Of a DNA stretch of 64,000 nucleotides, positions 9,520 to 17,632 are shown in pieces. Made by a program: the position numbers and the translations under genes. Position 1 is the first letter of the stretch, and every line of letters starts with the position of its first letter. The stretch comes from Photobacterium sp. TY1-4 (lineage in GTDB: Bacteria > Pseudomonadota > Gammaproteobacteria > Enterobacterales > Vibrionaceae): assembly GCF_025398175.1 (NCBI RefSeq), contig NZ_CP099734.1, positions 2,852,001 to 2,916,000 of the forward strand, given 5' to 3'. The notes beneath the pieces are model-generated. The model worked only from the letters and a program-made list of their open reading frames with translations. It searched no databases and had not been told where the DNA came from.

Positions 9520-9568
9520 AGAGACGCTAAAAGCCGTCAACAGTTTACTTTCCAGACAACGCGTCTCT
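9520..9568. repeat. 8-bp inverted repeat in the sspB leader
   Basis: AGAGACGC (9520-9527) and its exact complement GCGTCTCT (9561-9568) are 33 bp apart, 22 bp upstream of the sspB ATG. It could be a regulator site or a leader hairpin. I see no matching regulator gene beside it. Confidence 0.4.
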
Positions 9569-9621
9569 AGTTCAATTCTCAATGACGATCTGTGTATGTT
9601 ACAGAGAATTTTAGCAAAAAG

Positions 9622-9641
9622 AACTGTACAAATACACAGTA
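9622..9641. promoter_or_regulatory. Putative LexA (SOS) box upstream of the ssp-like operon
   Basis: CTGT at 9624-9627 and ACAG at 9636-9639 are separated by exactly eight A/C/T-rich bases. The 20-bp site matches 16 of 20 positions of the gammaproteobacterial LexA consensus by hand count. On the minus strand a TAAAAT that could serve as a -10 follows at about the right distance for the box to cover the -35. The box lies about 125 bp upstream of the sspB start. Confidence 0.5.
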
Positions 9642-9651
9642 CCCTCGTGAT

Positions 9652-9674
9652 ACTTTGATCTATCATGACAAAGT
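9652..9674. promoter_or_regulatory. Inverted repeat upstream of sspB
   Basis: ACTTTG (9652-9657) and CAAAGT (9669-9674) are mirror-complementary with an 11-bp gap, near the LexA-like box and just inside the island edge. It is a candidate operator; nothing identifies the protein. Confidence 0.3.
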
Positions 9675-9712
9675 GACAGTTAATATACTCTGTTTTTTCA
9701 GTACCAATCTTC

Positions 9713-9811
9713 CCCCCGCCCCCACAATCGCCGGGGTTTGGTGGATCAGCGCCGGGTTGTCGATGGCTTCGACCATGAACAAGGCAAAGTCGGTTCGGCG
9801 GGTCAGGTTGC
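9713..9811 (-). pseudogene. 3' fragment of an NmrA-like oxidoreductase gene at the island edge
   Basis: Read on the minus strand, these 99 bases encode NLTRRTDFALFMV, AIDNP and IVGAG, the same end as the complete oxidoreductase at 11670-12341 (matching bases 11687-11785, about 12 differences, no gaps by hand alignment). Upstream of NLT the similarity stops abruptly and no start is available. The AT-rich island ends directly at this fragment. In 9812-9910, between the fragment and the SWIM gene, I see nothing recognisable. Confidence 0.65.
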
Positions 9812-9910
9812 CATTTGGCGACAATCATGGATTCAATCACGGCTTTGGTGTCCTCAAGGCCATCAGTGACAGCACATCCAATACGCTCTGCGCCAAGCAC
9901 AGCAGGTTGC

Positions 9911-11590
9911 TTACAGATAATCGTTATAATGGGTTTGAAACAGCTTCAGCATGTTGCGCTTTCGCTTATAAGTTTGTGCCAGTTGCTCGACCTGGACATA
10001 AAAAGCAGCCAGGGTATTGGGATGGTTTTGCAACTGGGATTCCAGCTGTTGCAACAGACTAATGGCTTTTTCGTAGGCGTCATTGTTGGTTTGTTCAATC
10101 ATGGCGGAGACCACACGCACGTAATAGCTCAGTGTTTCCTGCGGCTTTTGATCGACGATTCGATCAGCAAGCTCAAGCAGCACATCCGCATTGAGCTGGT
10201 GATCTGCCGCCCACTCACAAGCCTTCTCCAGCGCACCGGTATCCATGTAAAACTCAACCAGCGCATCGTTATCTCCGGAGATGTAACCGGAATTACTGGG
10301 ACGGTAAATTGCCTGAAACTTCTGCTCAACCCGGGCAAGGAATACATCGTCCTCAATATTGTGTGTCTTTTTAAACCGAGCCAGTTGTTGATACTCCTGA
10401 AAACTTGGGTGCTGCTCAAAAATCTGATTGGCCAACTGCCATGCCGGCTTTAGCTCGCCTTGCCGGACGCGGATCTTGACCGACATCCGATCGCAATCCA
10501 CCAGTTGGAACTTTGAGGCCGATTGCCGTGCCTTGCTCAGCCAATACTCTGCATCCAACGGCTCATCATGTGTCAGATACATCTCGCACACTGCCAGATA
10601 ATCATGCGTCCGCGTCGCGATTTTTTGTTTCAGGTCGGCAACTTCCCGCCAATCTGTCGCACTATCGATCAACGGCTTCACGTAAGTTTGCAGCAGCCAT
10701 GGGGACTCATCTCTGACATCACTGCGCTCTATCGCCTCACGACACAGCGCCAGGTAATGCGGATTATCTTTCCATGCATCTGCGAAATGCTCTTCAATGG
10801 ATGGAAAGAAATCAAACTCATCAGGTGTCAGGTGTTCAAACAACCACTGGGCTTTCTGCTTTTCAGACCAGTCTAACCTGGCGAAAACTTCCGGCATTTT
10901 GCGACAGATGAGCGCCTCGACACCAAAACGAGCCCCATAGGAGTCGTCAATACGCTCAAGGACGACATTCAGCCGCTCTACAACGTCATACATCAGCTGC
11001 CACTGCTGCGGCACCGCCAACGAATCCACGGCGTCAAACACCATGTCCAGTTGCCCCTCGGCATCCACAAAGTAATCACCGATATCCCGCCAGCTCCAGA
11101 TCTCGCAACGGGGCAAGGCTGTCGTCACCATTGACTTAAGGTCCCGATATGACAGCGTTTCCTCACTGAGGCGAATTTTCGTCAACAGTCGATTCCACGC
11201 CGCGGGATCTTCAACCAGATAAGCCATAAGCATCACTAAAAGCTCATCTTTTTCCAGCTGTGCGAGATGATCGTGAATCAGCGCGCTTTCACTCCCGGTT
11301 TGCTCATCCACTTCGCTCACCGTGAGCACCACAGCCACTGCATGTTTACACATGGCCTGATACTCTGCTGCCGGGCAAGTACAGGAGCAGACCAGAGTGC
11401 TCCCTGTATTGACCTGGACCTGATAGGTGTAAGAACCATCCACCAGCGCCGAAATTGCATCCCCGTTGATACTGACATTGCGCACCACGCCGGAGAGCGC
11501 TAAATCAGCCCCTTTGGCAAAAGTCGTCGCGCCGCAAAGCTGCTGCACTTCGTCCATATCGATAAAAAGATCTGATTTGTCAGTCATCAT
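9911..11590 (-). CDS. SWIM zinc-finger family protein
   Basis: A SWIM-type zinc ligand set is visible near the N-terminus of this 559-residue protein: CSCTCP at 68-73 followed by CKH at 81-83, inside a sequence typical of the motif (STLVCSCTCPAAEY). The rest is a long helical, TPR-like repeat region rich in Trp, Leu and Glu, such as DEPLDAEYWLSKARQ. SWIM domains bind DNA or proteins; the exact job of this family is unknown. The GC content matches the chromosome rather than the island. The gene lies between the two copies of the 99-bp oxidoreductase 3' end. The start ATGATG at 11590 follows no strong ribosome site. Confidence 0.75.
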   Translation of the reverse strand: MMTDKSDLFIDMDEVQQLCGATTFAKGADLALSGVVRNVSINGDAISALVDGSYTYQVQVNTGSTLVCSCTCPAAEYQAMCKHAVAVVLTVSEVDEQTGSESALIHDHLAQLEKDELLVMLMAYLVEDPAAWNRLLTKIRLSEETLSYRDLKSMVTTALPRCEIWSWRDIGDYFVDAEGQLDMVFDAVDSLAVPQQWQLMYDVVERLNVVLERIDDSYGARFGVEALICRKMPEVFARLDWSEKQKAQWLFEHLTPDEFDFFPSIEEHFADAWKDNPHYLALCREAIERSDVRDESPWLLQTYVKPLIDSATDWREVADLKQKIATRTHDYLAVCEMYLTHDEPLDAEYWLSKARQSASKFQLVDCDRMSVKIRVRQGELKPAWQLANQIFEQHPSFQEYQQLARFKKTHNIEDDVFLARVEQKFQAIYRPSNSGYISGDNDALVEFYMDTGALEKACEWAADHQLNADVLLELADRIVDQKPQETLSYYVRVVSAMIEQTNNDAYEKAISLLQQLESQLQNHPNTLAAFYVQVEQLAQTYKRKRNMLKLFQTHYNDYL

Positions 11591-11669
11591 TGATCCATTG
11601 CTTCTGAGTTTGAGTTCGTACTATCGCGACCTCGTATTCTACACCAATCGCAATGTTTTCAAGGATTTC

Positions 11670-12341
11670 TCAACCGCGGTGCCTTTCCCCCGCCCCCACA
11701 ATTGCCGGGGCCTGGTGGATCAACGTAGGGTTGTCGATCGCTGCGACCATGAACAGGGCAAAGTCAGTGCGGCGGGTCAGGTTGCTGGCTAAGGCCGGAT
11801 CGCCGACATGTTCGCGCCAGATCGGCAGGCCCTGGCTGGGGCCTTCTTCCAGGTCACTGCCGCGCACCACGGTCCAGCGGCGCTCGCTATTGAAAATGGT
11901 GTCGCAGGCGCGGACCTGATCGGCCAGATCGGCAATGCGAAACAGCCGCGCCACAAAACCGAAAATGGCAACGAAGGTTTTCAGCTGCCAGGTGTAGTGG
12001 TCCTTGCCGTCTTTACTGATGTGCCAGCCGCAGGAGAAAATCAACCGGGCCTGCGGGGCGGCAAAGTCCAGCACTGCCTGCGCGGTCCGGGTGGCGTATT
12101 GCGACACGCCCCAGGGCACCAGCACGGTCAGCACCGCATCACAGCCTTGCACGGCGCGTTGGATCACGGCCCTGTCATCGGTATCGCCCGGATAGATGCT
12201 GATCTGCCCCTTGAATCTCGCCAGCTTGCCGACGCTTTTCGCCCGGCACACGGCATGAATCTGATAGCCTTTGGCCAGTGCATGCGCAATCATGTACTGG
12301 CCCAGCTTGCCCGACGCGCCGACAATGCAAATCCGACTCAT
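11670..12341 (-). CDS. NmrA-like NAD(P)-binding oxidoreductase
   Basis: This Rossmann-fold protein has 223 residues and begins MSRICIVGASGKLGQY, with the GxxGxxG nucleotide-binding loop at 8-14. It resembles atypical short-chain dehydrogenases of the NmrA/NAD(P)H-binding group. The classical YxxxK pair is not evident. The ATG at 12341 follows a good ribosome site (GAGGAAGGACAC). It is transcribed away from a LysR gene 100 bp off, the usual layout of a regulated enzyme and its activator. The open frame continues upstream of this ATG, but that part is antisense to the LysR gene and is not coding. The substrate is unknown. Confidence 0.75.
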   Translation of the reverse strand: MSRICIVGASGKLGQYMIAHALAKGYQIHAVCRAKSVGKLARFKGQISIYPGDTDDRAVIQRAVQGCDAVLTVLVPWGVSQYATRTAQAVLDFAAPQARLIFSCGWHISKDGKDHYTWQLKTFVAIFGFVARLFRIADLADQVRACDTIFNSERRWTVVRGSDLEEGPSQGLPIWREHVGDPALASNLTRRTDFALFMVAAIDNPTLIHQAPAIVGAGERHRG

Positions 12342-12429
12342 GTGTCCTTCCTCTTGGGGTGAATGCCTTTGCCTGCCCATCATATCCATGCAATAGTGGG
12401 CTGTAATCAGCCAAATGCGCACATCACCT

Positions 12430-12443
12430 ATACAAAATTGTAT
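12430..12443. promoter_or_regulatory. LysR-type operator between the oxidoreductase and its regulator
   Basis: ATAC and GTAT flank six bases (ATAC-AAAATT-GTAT), a dyad of the T-N11-A form bound by LysR proteins. It overlaps the chosen LysR start codon, which suits autorepression. Confidence 0.5.
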
Positions 12444-13326
12444 GAACTGGAAAACGATAGATTTTGACTGGAACCACGCCAAAGCGTTTTTAGTCACCGC
12501 CAAAGAAGGCTCCTTTTCAGCCGCAGCCCGGGCGCTGGATTTAGCCCAGACGACACTGGGGCGGCAGGTCTCGGCACTGGAGCAGGCGCTGGGGGTGACC
12601 TTGTTCGAGCGGATCGGCAAGCATCTGCAACTGACCGAAGACGGCATCGAGCTGCTCAGCCATATCGAGCCGATGGGCGAGGCGGCCAGCCGGGTGTCAC
12701 TCGCCGCAACCGGGCGCTCGCAGTCGCTGCAGGGCAATGTCGCCATCGCCGCCAGTGAAATCGACGCCCTGTATCGCCTGCCGCCGATCATTGCCAAGCT
12801 GCGGCAACTGGAGCCGGGGATCGAGATCGAAGTGGTGGTCTCCAATGAGGTAAGCGATCTCCAGCGCCGCGAAGCGGATATCGCCATTCGCAGTTTTCGC
12901 CCCCGGCAGCCGGGGCTGATCGCCAAAAAAGTCCGCGATCTCCCGGTCTGGTTCTACGCCACCGGGCAATATCTGGACACGGTACCGGGACAAGACGGTG
13001 ACGAGAAAGTCCGCCAGGTCGATTTCATCGGCTTTGATCGCTCATCGCTGGTGATCGACCGCCTCTCGGAGCACGGCTGGCAGCTGTCGCCGGAGAACTT
13101 CCCCGTCATCAGCAAGTTCCATCCGCTCCATGTCGAACTGGCCCGCCAACATGTCGGGATCACCTTTCTGCCGGAGGATATCGGCGACCGCCTGTCCGAC
13201 TTGGTCCGGGCATTTCCCCAGTTCGGTCCGCCGCTGTCGCTGTCGATGTGGCTGGTATGTCATCAGGAGCTCAGAACCAGCTTACGGGTTCAGCGGGTAT
13301 TTCAGTTCCTGGCGCAGACGCTGTGA
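12442..13326 (+). CDS. LysR-family transcriptional regulator
   Basis: The product has 294 residues from the ATG at 12442. An in-frame ATG at 12415 would add nine residues unlike the family and place the dyad inside the gene. The N-terminus holds the LysR helix-turn-helix (FSAAARALDLAQTTLGRQVSALE), followed by a substrate-binding-like effector domain with SNEVSDLQRREADIAIR. Length and layout are normal for the family. Divergence from the oxidoreductase at 11670-12341 suggests that gene is its target. The effector cannot be read from the sequence. Confidence 0.85.
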   Translation: MNWKTIDFDWNHAKAFLVTAKEGSFSAAARALDLAQTTLGRQVSALEQALGVTLFERIGKHLQLTEDGIELLSHIEPMGEAASRVSLAATGRSQSLQGNVAIAASEIDALYRLPPIIAKLRQLEPGIEIEVVVSNEVSDLQRREADIAIRSFRPRQPGLIAKKVRDLPVWFYATGQYLDTVPGQDGDEKVRQVDFIGFDRSSLVIDRLSEHGWQLSPENFPVISKFHPLHVELARQHVGITFLPEDIGDRLSDLVRAFPQFGPPLSLSMWLVCHQELRTSLRVQRVFQFLAQTL

Positions 13327-13693
13327 AGCCCAGCCTGAAAAACCATGTGTAAAAGGTATTGTTTTCAATAAATTGATGATTTGAACACGCGGCGGCGGGC
13401 ATTTTTCACCCGCGCTACTCCCCTGATTTGCAACGGATTGTTTGCAACAAAATTTGGATACATGTCAAAACAGTGATCTGCTGTTCAACATTGTGGTTTT
13501 TATGGCGCTTATTTTTCCATTTGAAATTTGTCCCGTTTTTTACCCATCATGACCTGCAGGTATATTCCTTTAACGAAATCAATCGCACTTTTGATGTCCC
13601 GATGCTTCCTCTCAGGTCGTATTAAGTAAAATCTTTTATAACTTTTACGAATGCGATTTGCATTGAACCATTGTGAGCAGGATGCGATAGATT
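13327..13693. other. Intergenic region before the XRE-type regulator
   Basis: These 367 bases are more AT-rich than the flanking genes and hold no convincing reading frame. Toward the right end lies a dyad AATGC-GATTT-GCATT at 13650-13664, close to the expected promoter of the following repressor gene and a candidate site for its own product. No clear terminator follows the LysR gene. Confidence 0.4.
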
Positions 13694-14332
13694 ATGGAAT
13701 ATTTAGAGAGAATTAAGCGCCTGGCGAAAGTCCAGGGCATCAGCCAGAAACAACTCGGTGAAGCGCTCAATTTGCAACAAGGCACCATGAGCCGCAAGCT
13801 GTCCGGTAAATACGGTATCGAAGTCCGCGAGCTGGAAAAAATTGCCCAAACGTTGAACACCTCGATCAGCTACCTGCTGACCGGGCAAATCGACACCGGC
13901 ACGCAGGCGACGACAGCCATCAGCAGCGAATCGGCCAATGGCTCCACCAGCACCTATATTCCGATTATTCACCGTAAAGATTTCATCTCTTACACCCGGG
14001 GGGCCTCGGTCGATGTGGTCAGCAAGCGGGCGATCCCGCATCACCTGGATCGGGACGAGTGCCTGGGCCTGCTGGTCGACAATGAAAACATCGCCCAATG
14101 CGCGCCGGTCGGCAGCTATGCCCTGGCGACCCGCAAAGCCAGCTATCGGCCGAAGCAGCCGGTGTTTGCCTCGGTGCGCGGCAGCGAGCCGGATTTCTAT
14201 CACATGACCCAACTGGCCGACGGTGTGGTGTTCTCGACCTCACAGCCGGACTTCCCGAACCTGTTCGTCAACAACGATGAATTCCAGATCCACGGCTACA
14301 TCATCCAGTCAGACTGGGCTTACGATCGCTAA
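13694..14332 (+). CDS. XRE-family regulator with repressor-like C-terminal domain
   Basis: The first 60 of 212 residues form a Cro/CI-type helix-turn-helix (GISQKQLGEALNLQQGTMSRKL). After a Ser/Thr-rich linker, the C-terminal half resembles the S24/LexA-like oligomerisation fold of phage repressors (ECLGLLVDNENIAQCAPVGSYAL). I cannot identify the Ser-Lys dyad needed for self-cleavage, so it may be a non-cleavable repressor. There are no phage genes around it, so it is either a domesticated repressor or a chromosomal regulator. A dyad just upstream may be its operator. Confidence 0.75.
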   Translation: MEYLERIKRLAKVQGISQKQLGEALNLQQGTMSRKLSGKYGIEVRELEKIAQTLNTSISYLLTGQIDTGTQATTAISSESANGSTSTYIPIIHRKDFISYTRGASVDVVSKRAIPHHLDRDECLGLLVDNENIAQCAPVGSYALATRKASYRPKQPVFASVRGSEPDFYHMTQLADGVVFSTSQPDFPNLFVNNDEFQIHGYIIQSDWAYDR

Positions 14333-14399
14333 CCCGCCGACACAAGCGGCGTGACTTCGCGCCGACTGTGCGTACAATAGCTGGGGTGGAGGTAAGTTT

Positions 14400-14957
14400 A
14401 TGTTATCAGTGATCGTCGCCTCAGCGAATCCAGCCAAAATTGCTGCCGTTGCTGACGCTTTTTCCGAAGTATTTCCCGAATTGAACTTTGATTTTGAAGG
14501 GGTGAGCGTCGCCAGCAACGTGCGCGACCAACCCATGTGCGCCGACGAAACCCTGGCCGGGGCCCGCAACCGGGTGGACAATGCCCGCCGTGCCAGGCCG
14601 GATGCCGATTACTATGTCAGTATCGAGGCCGGGATCGACGGCCCGTATACCTTTGCCTGGATGGTGATCGAAAACCATCACCAGCGCGGCGAATCCCGCT
14701 CGGCTTCCCTGCCGCTGCCCCCGGCGGCGATGGAGAAAATCCATCAGGGACTTGAGCTGGGCGATGTGATGGATGAGATGTTCAACCAGCACAATGTGAA
14801 ACAAAAAGGCGGCGCGATTGCGATGCTGACCAATCACAAGCTGAGCCGCAGCTCGGTGTATCAGCAGGCGCTGATCCTGGCGCTGATCCCGTTTACCAAT
14901 CCGGAGTTGTTCCCGGCCCGGGCCCAGGACCAAGAAACATCCGGCGTGTCGGCGTAA
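14400..14957 (+). CDS. yjjX: Inosine/xanthosine triphosphatase YjjX
   Basis: The product has 185 residues and a fold-typical start, SVIVASANPAKIAAV, followed by YVSIEAGIDG, as in YjjX/NTPase_1 proteins that hydrolyse non-canonical purine triphosphates such as ITP and XTP. The ribosome site GGAGG is well placed before the ATG. It converges on trpR with a shared terminator. In Escherichia coli yjjX, trpR, slt and ettA are also neighbours, which supports the name. Confidence 0.9.
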   Translation: MLSVIVASANPAKIAAVADAFSEVFPELNFDFEGVSVASNVRDQPMCADETLAGARNRVDNARRARPDADYYVSIEAGIDGPYTFAWMVIENHHQRGESRSASLPLPPAAMEKIHQGLELGDVMDEMFNQHNVKQKGGAIAMLTNHKLSRSSVYQQALILALIPFTNPELFPARAQDQETSGVSA

Positions 14958-14984
14958 ATCCCGGCCCGCAACGCCAGAAACAAC

Positions 14985-15016
14985 AAACCCTGCCAAGTGG
15001 CAGGGTTTGTGTTTTT
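14985..15016. terminator. Bidirectional terminator between yjjX and trpR
   Basis: The arms AAACCCTGCC and GGCAGGGTTT enclose AAGT. The plus-strand tail is GTGTTTTT. It serves yjjX and possibly trpR. Confidence 0.85.
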
Positions 15017-15036
15017 CAGAAGGCTGGTTTTGATGC

Positions 15037-15357
15037 TCAGTCCTGCTGCACGTGCTGGGCTTTTAACAGCTCAGACAACCAGGCTTTGGTGCTGTCGTCA
15101 TGGTGCTTGAGCTCATTGGAGCCCCGGGTGATCGTCGCCACCCCAACCCCCAGCAGTTCACTGATTTTACGCTGGCTGCGCTCACCGTTGAGCAATTCGT
15201 GGAAAATGTTGATCCGCGTGAGCAGCACGCTGCGCTCATCCGGGGTCAGCAACAATTTCAGTAACAGCTCATCTTTTTGCTCGTCGGTGGCCTGGCGGAA
15301 AATATCCAGCACTTGCTGCCACTCGGTGAAATCGGGCGTTTCTGGGGTGGAAGACAT
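15037..15357 (-). CDS. trpR: Trp operon repressor
   Basis: The protein has 106 residues from the ATG at 15357 (MSSTPETPDF), which follows GAGG at a good distance; the frame extends upstream but without homology. The helix-turn-helix SQRKISELLGVGVATITRGSNELK is the TrpR DNA-reading element, and the preceding LLLTPDERSVLLTRINIFHELL matches the dimer core. It binds tryptophan and represses trp biosynthesis genes. It lies just downstream of slt in the same direction. I found no clear trp operator in its own leader. Confidence 0.93.
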   Translation of the reverse strand: MSSTPETPDFTEWQQVLDIFRQATDEQKDELLLKLLLTPDERSVLLTRINIFHELLNGERSQRKISELLGVGVATITRGSNELKHHDDSTKAWLSELLKAQHVQQD

Positions 15358-15480
15358 GTCAACCTCATCAAATAGGGATGGTTCTCTGCCCCGGATTCTA
15401 TCCTGATCCGGGAGGACAACCAAGCCATGCTGCCTTCCGGATCAACCCCAACGCCCATTCCAGCCCGCAACCGCGCGCCC

Positions 15481-17412
15481 CTAGTACTTGGCCGACAACT
15501 CGTTGGCCTTGAGCAGCGGGGTTTTCTTGCCGATCAAATCACCGTAATAGACCTCGAACATCAGGATATTTTGCACATAGCCCCGGGTTTCGTTAAACGG
15601 GATCGCCTCGATAAACGCGTACACGTCCAGCTCGCCGTCGGTTTCCGCCCGCCAGCGCTTCACCCGTCCGGGGCCGGCGTTATAGGCGGCAAAGGCAAAA
15701 ATCCGGTTGTTGTCGTATTGCTCCAGCATCATTTTCAGATAGCCGCTGCCAAGGCGAATATTCACCCCGGGATCGAGCAGGCTGCCTTTGCCTTCATAGC
15801 TGCGGCCCAGCTTGTGGGCAGTCTCTTTGGCCGTCGCCGGCATCAGTTGCATCAGCCCACGCGCCCCGACCGGCGACACCGCATCGACATTGAGCGCGCT
15901 TTCCTGACGTGCCAGCGCCATCATGGTGGTGGCCGGCAACTCGCGTTTTTTGCTGAAAAAGTCGAACCACCACTTATGGGCAATCGGGAACCGCAACTCA
16001 ATGTAATCCCACAGCTGGCCGGAAATGGTGGCCTGCACCGCCAGGTGATGCCACTTATTGGCGGCCGCATAGGTGGCCAGCATCAGCACCTGCTCACTGT
16101 CCATGCCATCGAGCAGGTAATGCCATTCACGCCGGGCGGCGAACTCCTTATCCATGGCGATCAATTCTTTGATCCGGCTCAGCGTCTGGCCGTACTGCTT
16201 GATCAGGCCCCGCGGCTTGGCCGGACTCTTGATCGGATACAGGATGGGTTTGCCCAGCACCGTGGCGGCCGCAGCGCTGTAGAAGTCCCGCTGCCCTAGG
16301 ATCGAGCGATAAGCCTCATCCGCGCCCTGCTGATCGCCGCTCAGCGCCATCAGGCGGGCACGCCAGAAGATCCAGCGCGGGGTTGACTGAGCCGCCGACG
16401 GCAGACGCTCAAGCCACTGGGCAACCGCTTTCCAGTCGGCATCGCGGATCGCCATACGGATCCGCCGCTCCAGCAGGCGGGTGCTCTGGCTGGTTTTCAG
16501 CTTGTCGTCACGCCATTGGATCAGAGCTGTATCGTCGGTCGAGAACAGCCAGGCCGCGGTGTAATCCGCCATTTGCTGGCGCTTATGCTTGCGAAAATGC
16601 TGGCCGGCCATGGTGCGCTCATACTGCGCCACCGCTTCGCGGACATCTGTTCGCACCAGGCGCTTATAGGCCAGCAACGTCAGGTTCTGGTGAAACGGCG
16701 TCACCCGGCTGCGTTTGGCAAACTCGGCGACGTTTTCCGGCGCATCAAACAACGCCAGCACATCGCTGCCCCGGGTCTTGCCCTTGCCAGACAGCTGGCG
16801 ATTGAGGTAGTTGAGGCGGCTGCGCTCCCCCTCTTCGAACACCAGTAACATCCGATCCAGGATCAGGGTATTAGTTCTGCGTCCGGCCGCCTGCCATTTG
16901 TTCAGCAAGGGGTCGCAGGCATCGCTGAGGGATTTCCCGGTCAGCCACAACGAGGCGGCGCCCTGCCAGGCCATCTCGGCATTGCCGAGCTTGCTCTGGG
17001 CATAGTAATAATGACACCGCAGCACTTCCCCGCCCGGCGGCATCGGCTGAATATCAATAAAGTTCTGCCAGCGTTCATCTTCGGCCAGCTTTTCCAAGTA
17101 GCGGGTCTTAATACTGGTGCTGAACGGCAGGCTTTGGTACTTGGCAATAAAATCTTCCACCTCGGCCGGGGTTTTCTCCGACAACTGGCGGGAGAAGTCA
17201 CGGTAATCAAGGTACGGCACCAGCGGGTAGCCGTCGAGCTTACTGCGCAACTGGCGGTAGCGGCTGATCTCTTCCTGGTTCAGCGCCTCCCCGGCTTGCT
17301 CATACCATTCACGCTGCTGCTCCAGCGAAGCTGCCAGCCCCGTCGAACCGCTTAACAGACCTACCGAGATCACAACCATCGGTAGTAATTTACGGGTAAT
17401 CAAGCAAATCAC
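15481..17412 (-). CDS. slt: Soluble lytic murein transglycosylase
   Basis: The protein has 643 residues. An N-terminal signal peptide (about 1-28, ending GLAAS) sends it to the periplasm. A long helical superhelical region follows, and near 490-520 comes the transglycosylase domain with ARQESALN (catalytic Glu) and GARGLMQLMPATA. The length fits Slt70. It cleaves peptidoglycan glycan strands with formation of 1,6-anhydro ends. The start is a GTG at 17412, with GGATG upstream. It is divergent from ettA and followed by trpR. Confidence 0.92.
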   Translation of the reverse strand: MICLITRKLLPMVVISVGLLSGSTGLAASLEQQREWYEQAGEALNQEEISRYRQLRSKLDGYPLVPYLDYRDFSRQLSEKTPAEVEDFIAKYQSLPFSTSIKTRYLEKLAEDERWQNFIDIQPMPPGGEVLRCHYYYAQSKLGNAEMAWQGAASLWLTGKSLSDACDPLLNKWQAAGRRTNTLILDRMLLVFEEGERSRLNYLNRQLSGKGKTRGSDVLALFDAPENVAEFAKRSRVTPFHQNLTLLAYKRLVRTDVREAVAQYERTMAGQHFRKHKRQQMADYTAAWLFSTDDTALIQWRDDKLKTSQSTRLLERRIRMAIRDADWKAVAQWLERLPSAAQSTPRWIFWRARLMALSGDQQGADEAYRSILGQRDFYSAAAATVLGKPILYPIKSPAKPRGLIKQYGQTLSRIKELIAMDKEFAARREWHYLLDGMDSEQVLMLATYAAANKWHHLAVQATISGQLWDYIELRFPIAHKWWFDFFSKKRELPATTMMALARQESALNVDAVSPVGARGLMQLMPATAKETAHKLGRSYEGKGSLLDPGVNIRLGSGYLKMMLEQYDNNRIFAFAAYNAGPGRVKRWRAETDGELDVYAFIEAIPFNETRGYVQNILMFEVYYGDLIGKKTPLLKANELSAKY

Positions 17413-17632
17413 AACATCATCCTACTTACGGCTCCTGGCAACACATCCTGTTCATGCTGGCCCTTTGCTGCGCGGCATCCTGAACAGAACCACGGTTCCT
17501 GAACATTGCCGCGATGCCGGGCCCGGCGCAGTCTGTGTTTATCTTAACCGCTAATTATGAACATAGCTGTTAAACTTATGTCCAGAACAGGTAAAATACC
17601 CCTTTCATTTAGTTTAGAGATCGCAAACGGAT

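Noticed and set aside
9713..11785. Possible insertion-sequence or att-site flanks
   Set aside because: The 99-bp repeats are coding gene ends at about 88% identity, not terminal inverted repeats or short exact att cores, and no transposase or integrase lies between them.
12342..12926. N-terminal extension of the oxidoreductase frame
   Set aside because: It is antisense to the LysR gene, and the true start at 12341 has a good ribosome site and a Rossmann motif right after it.
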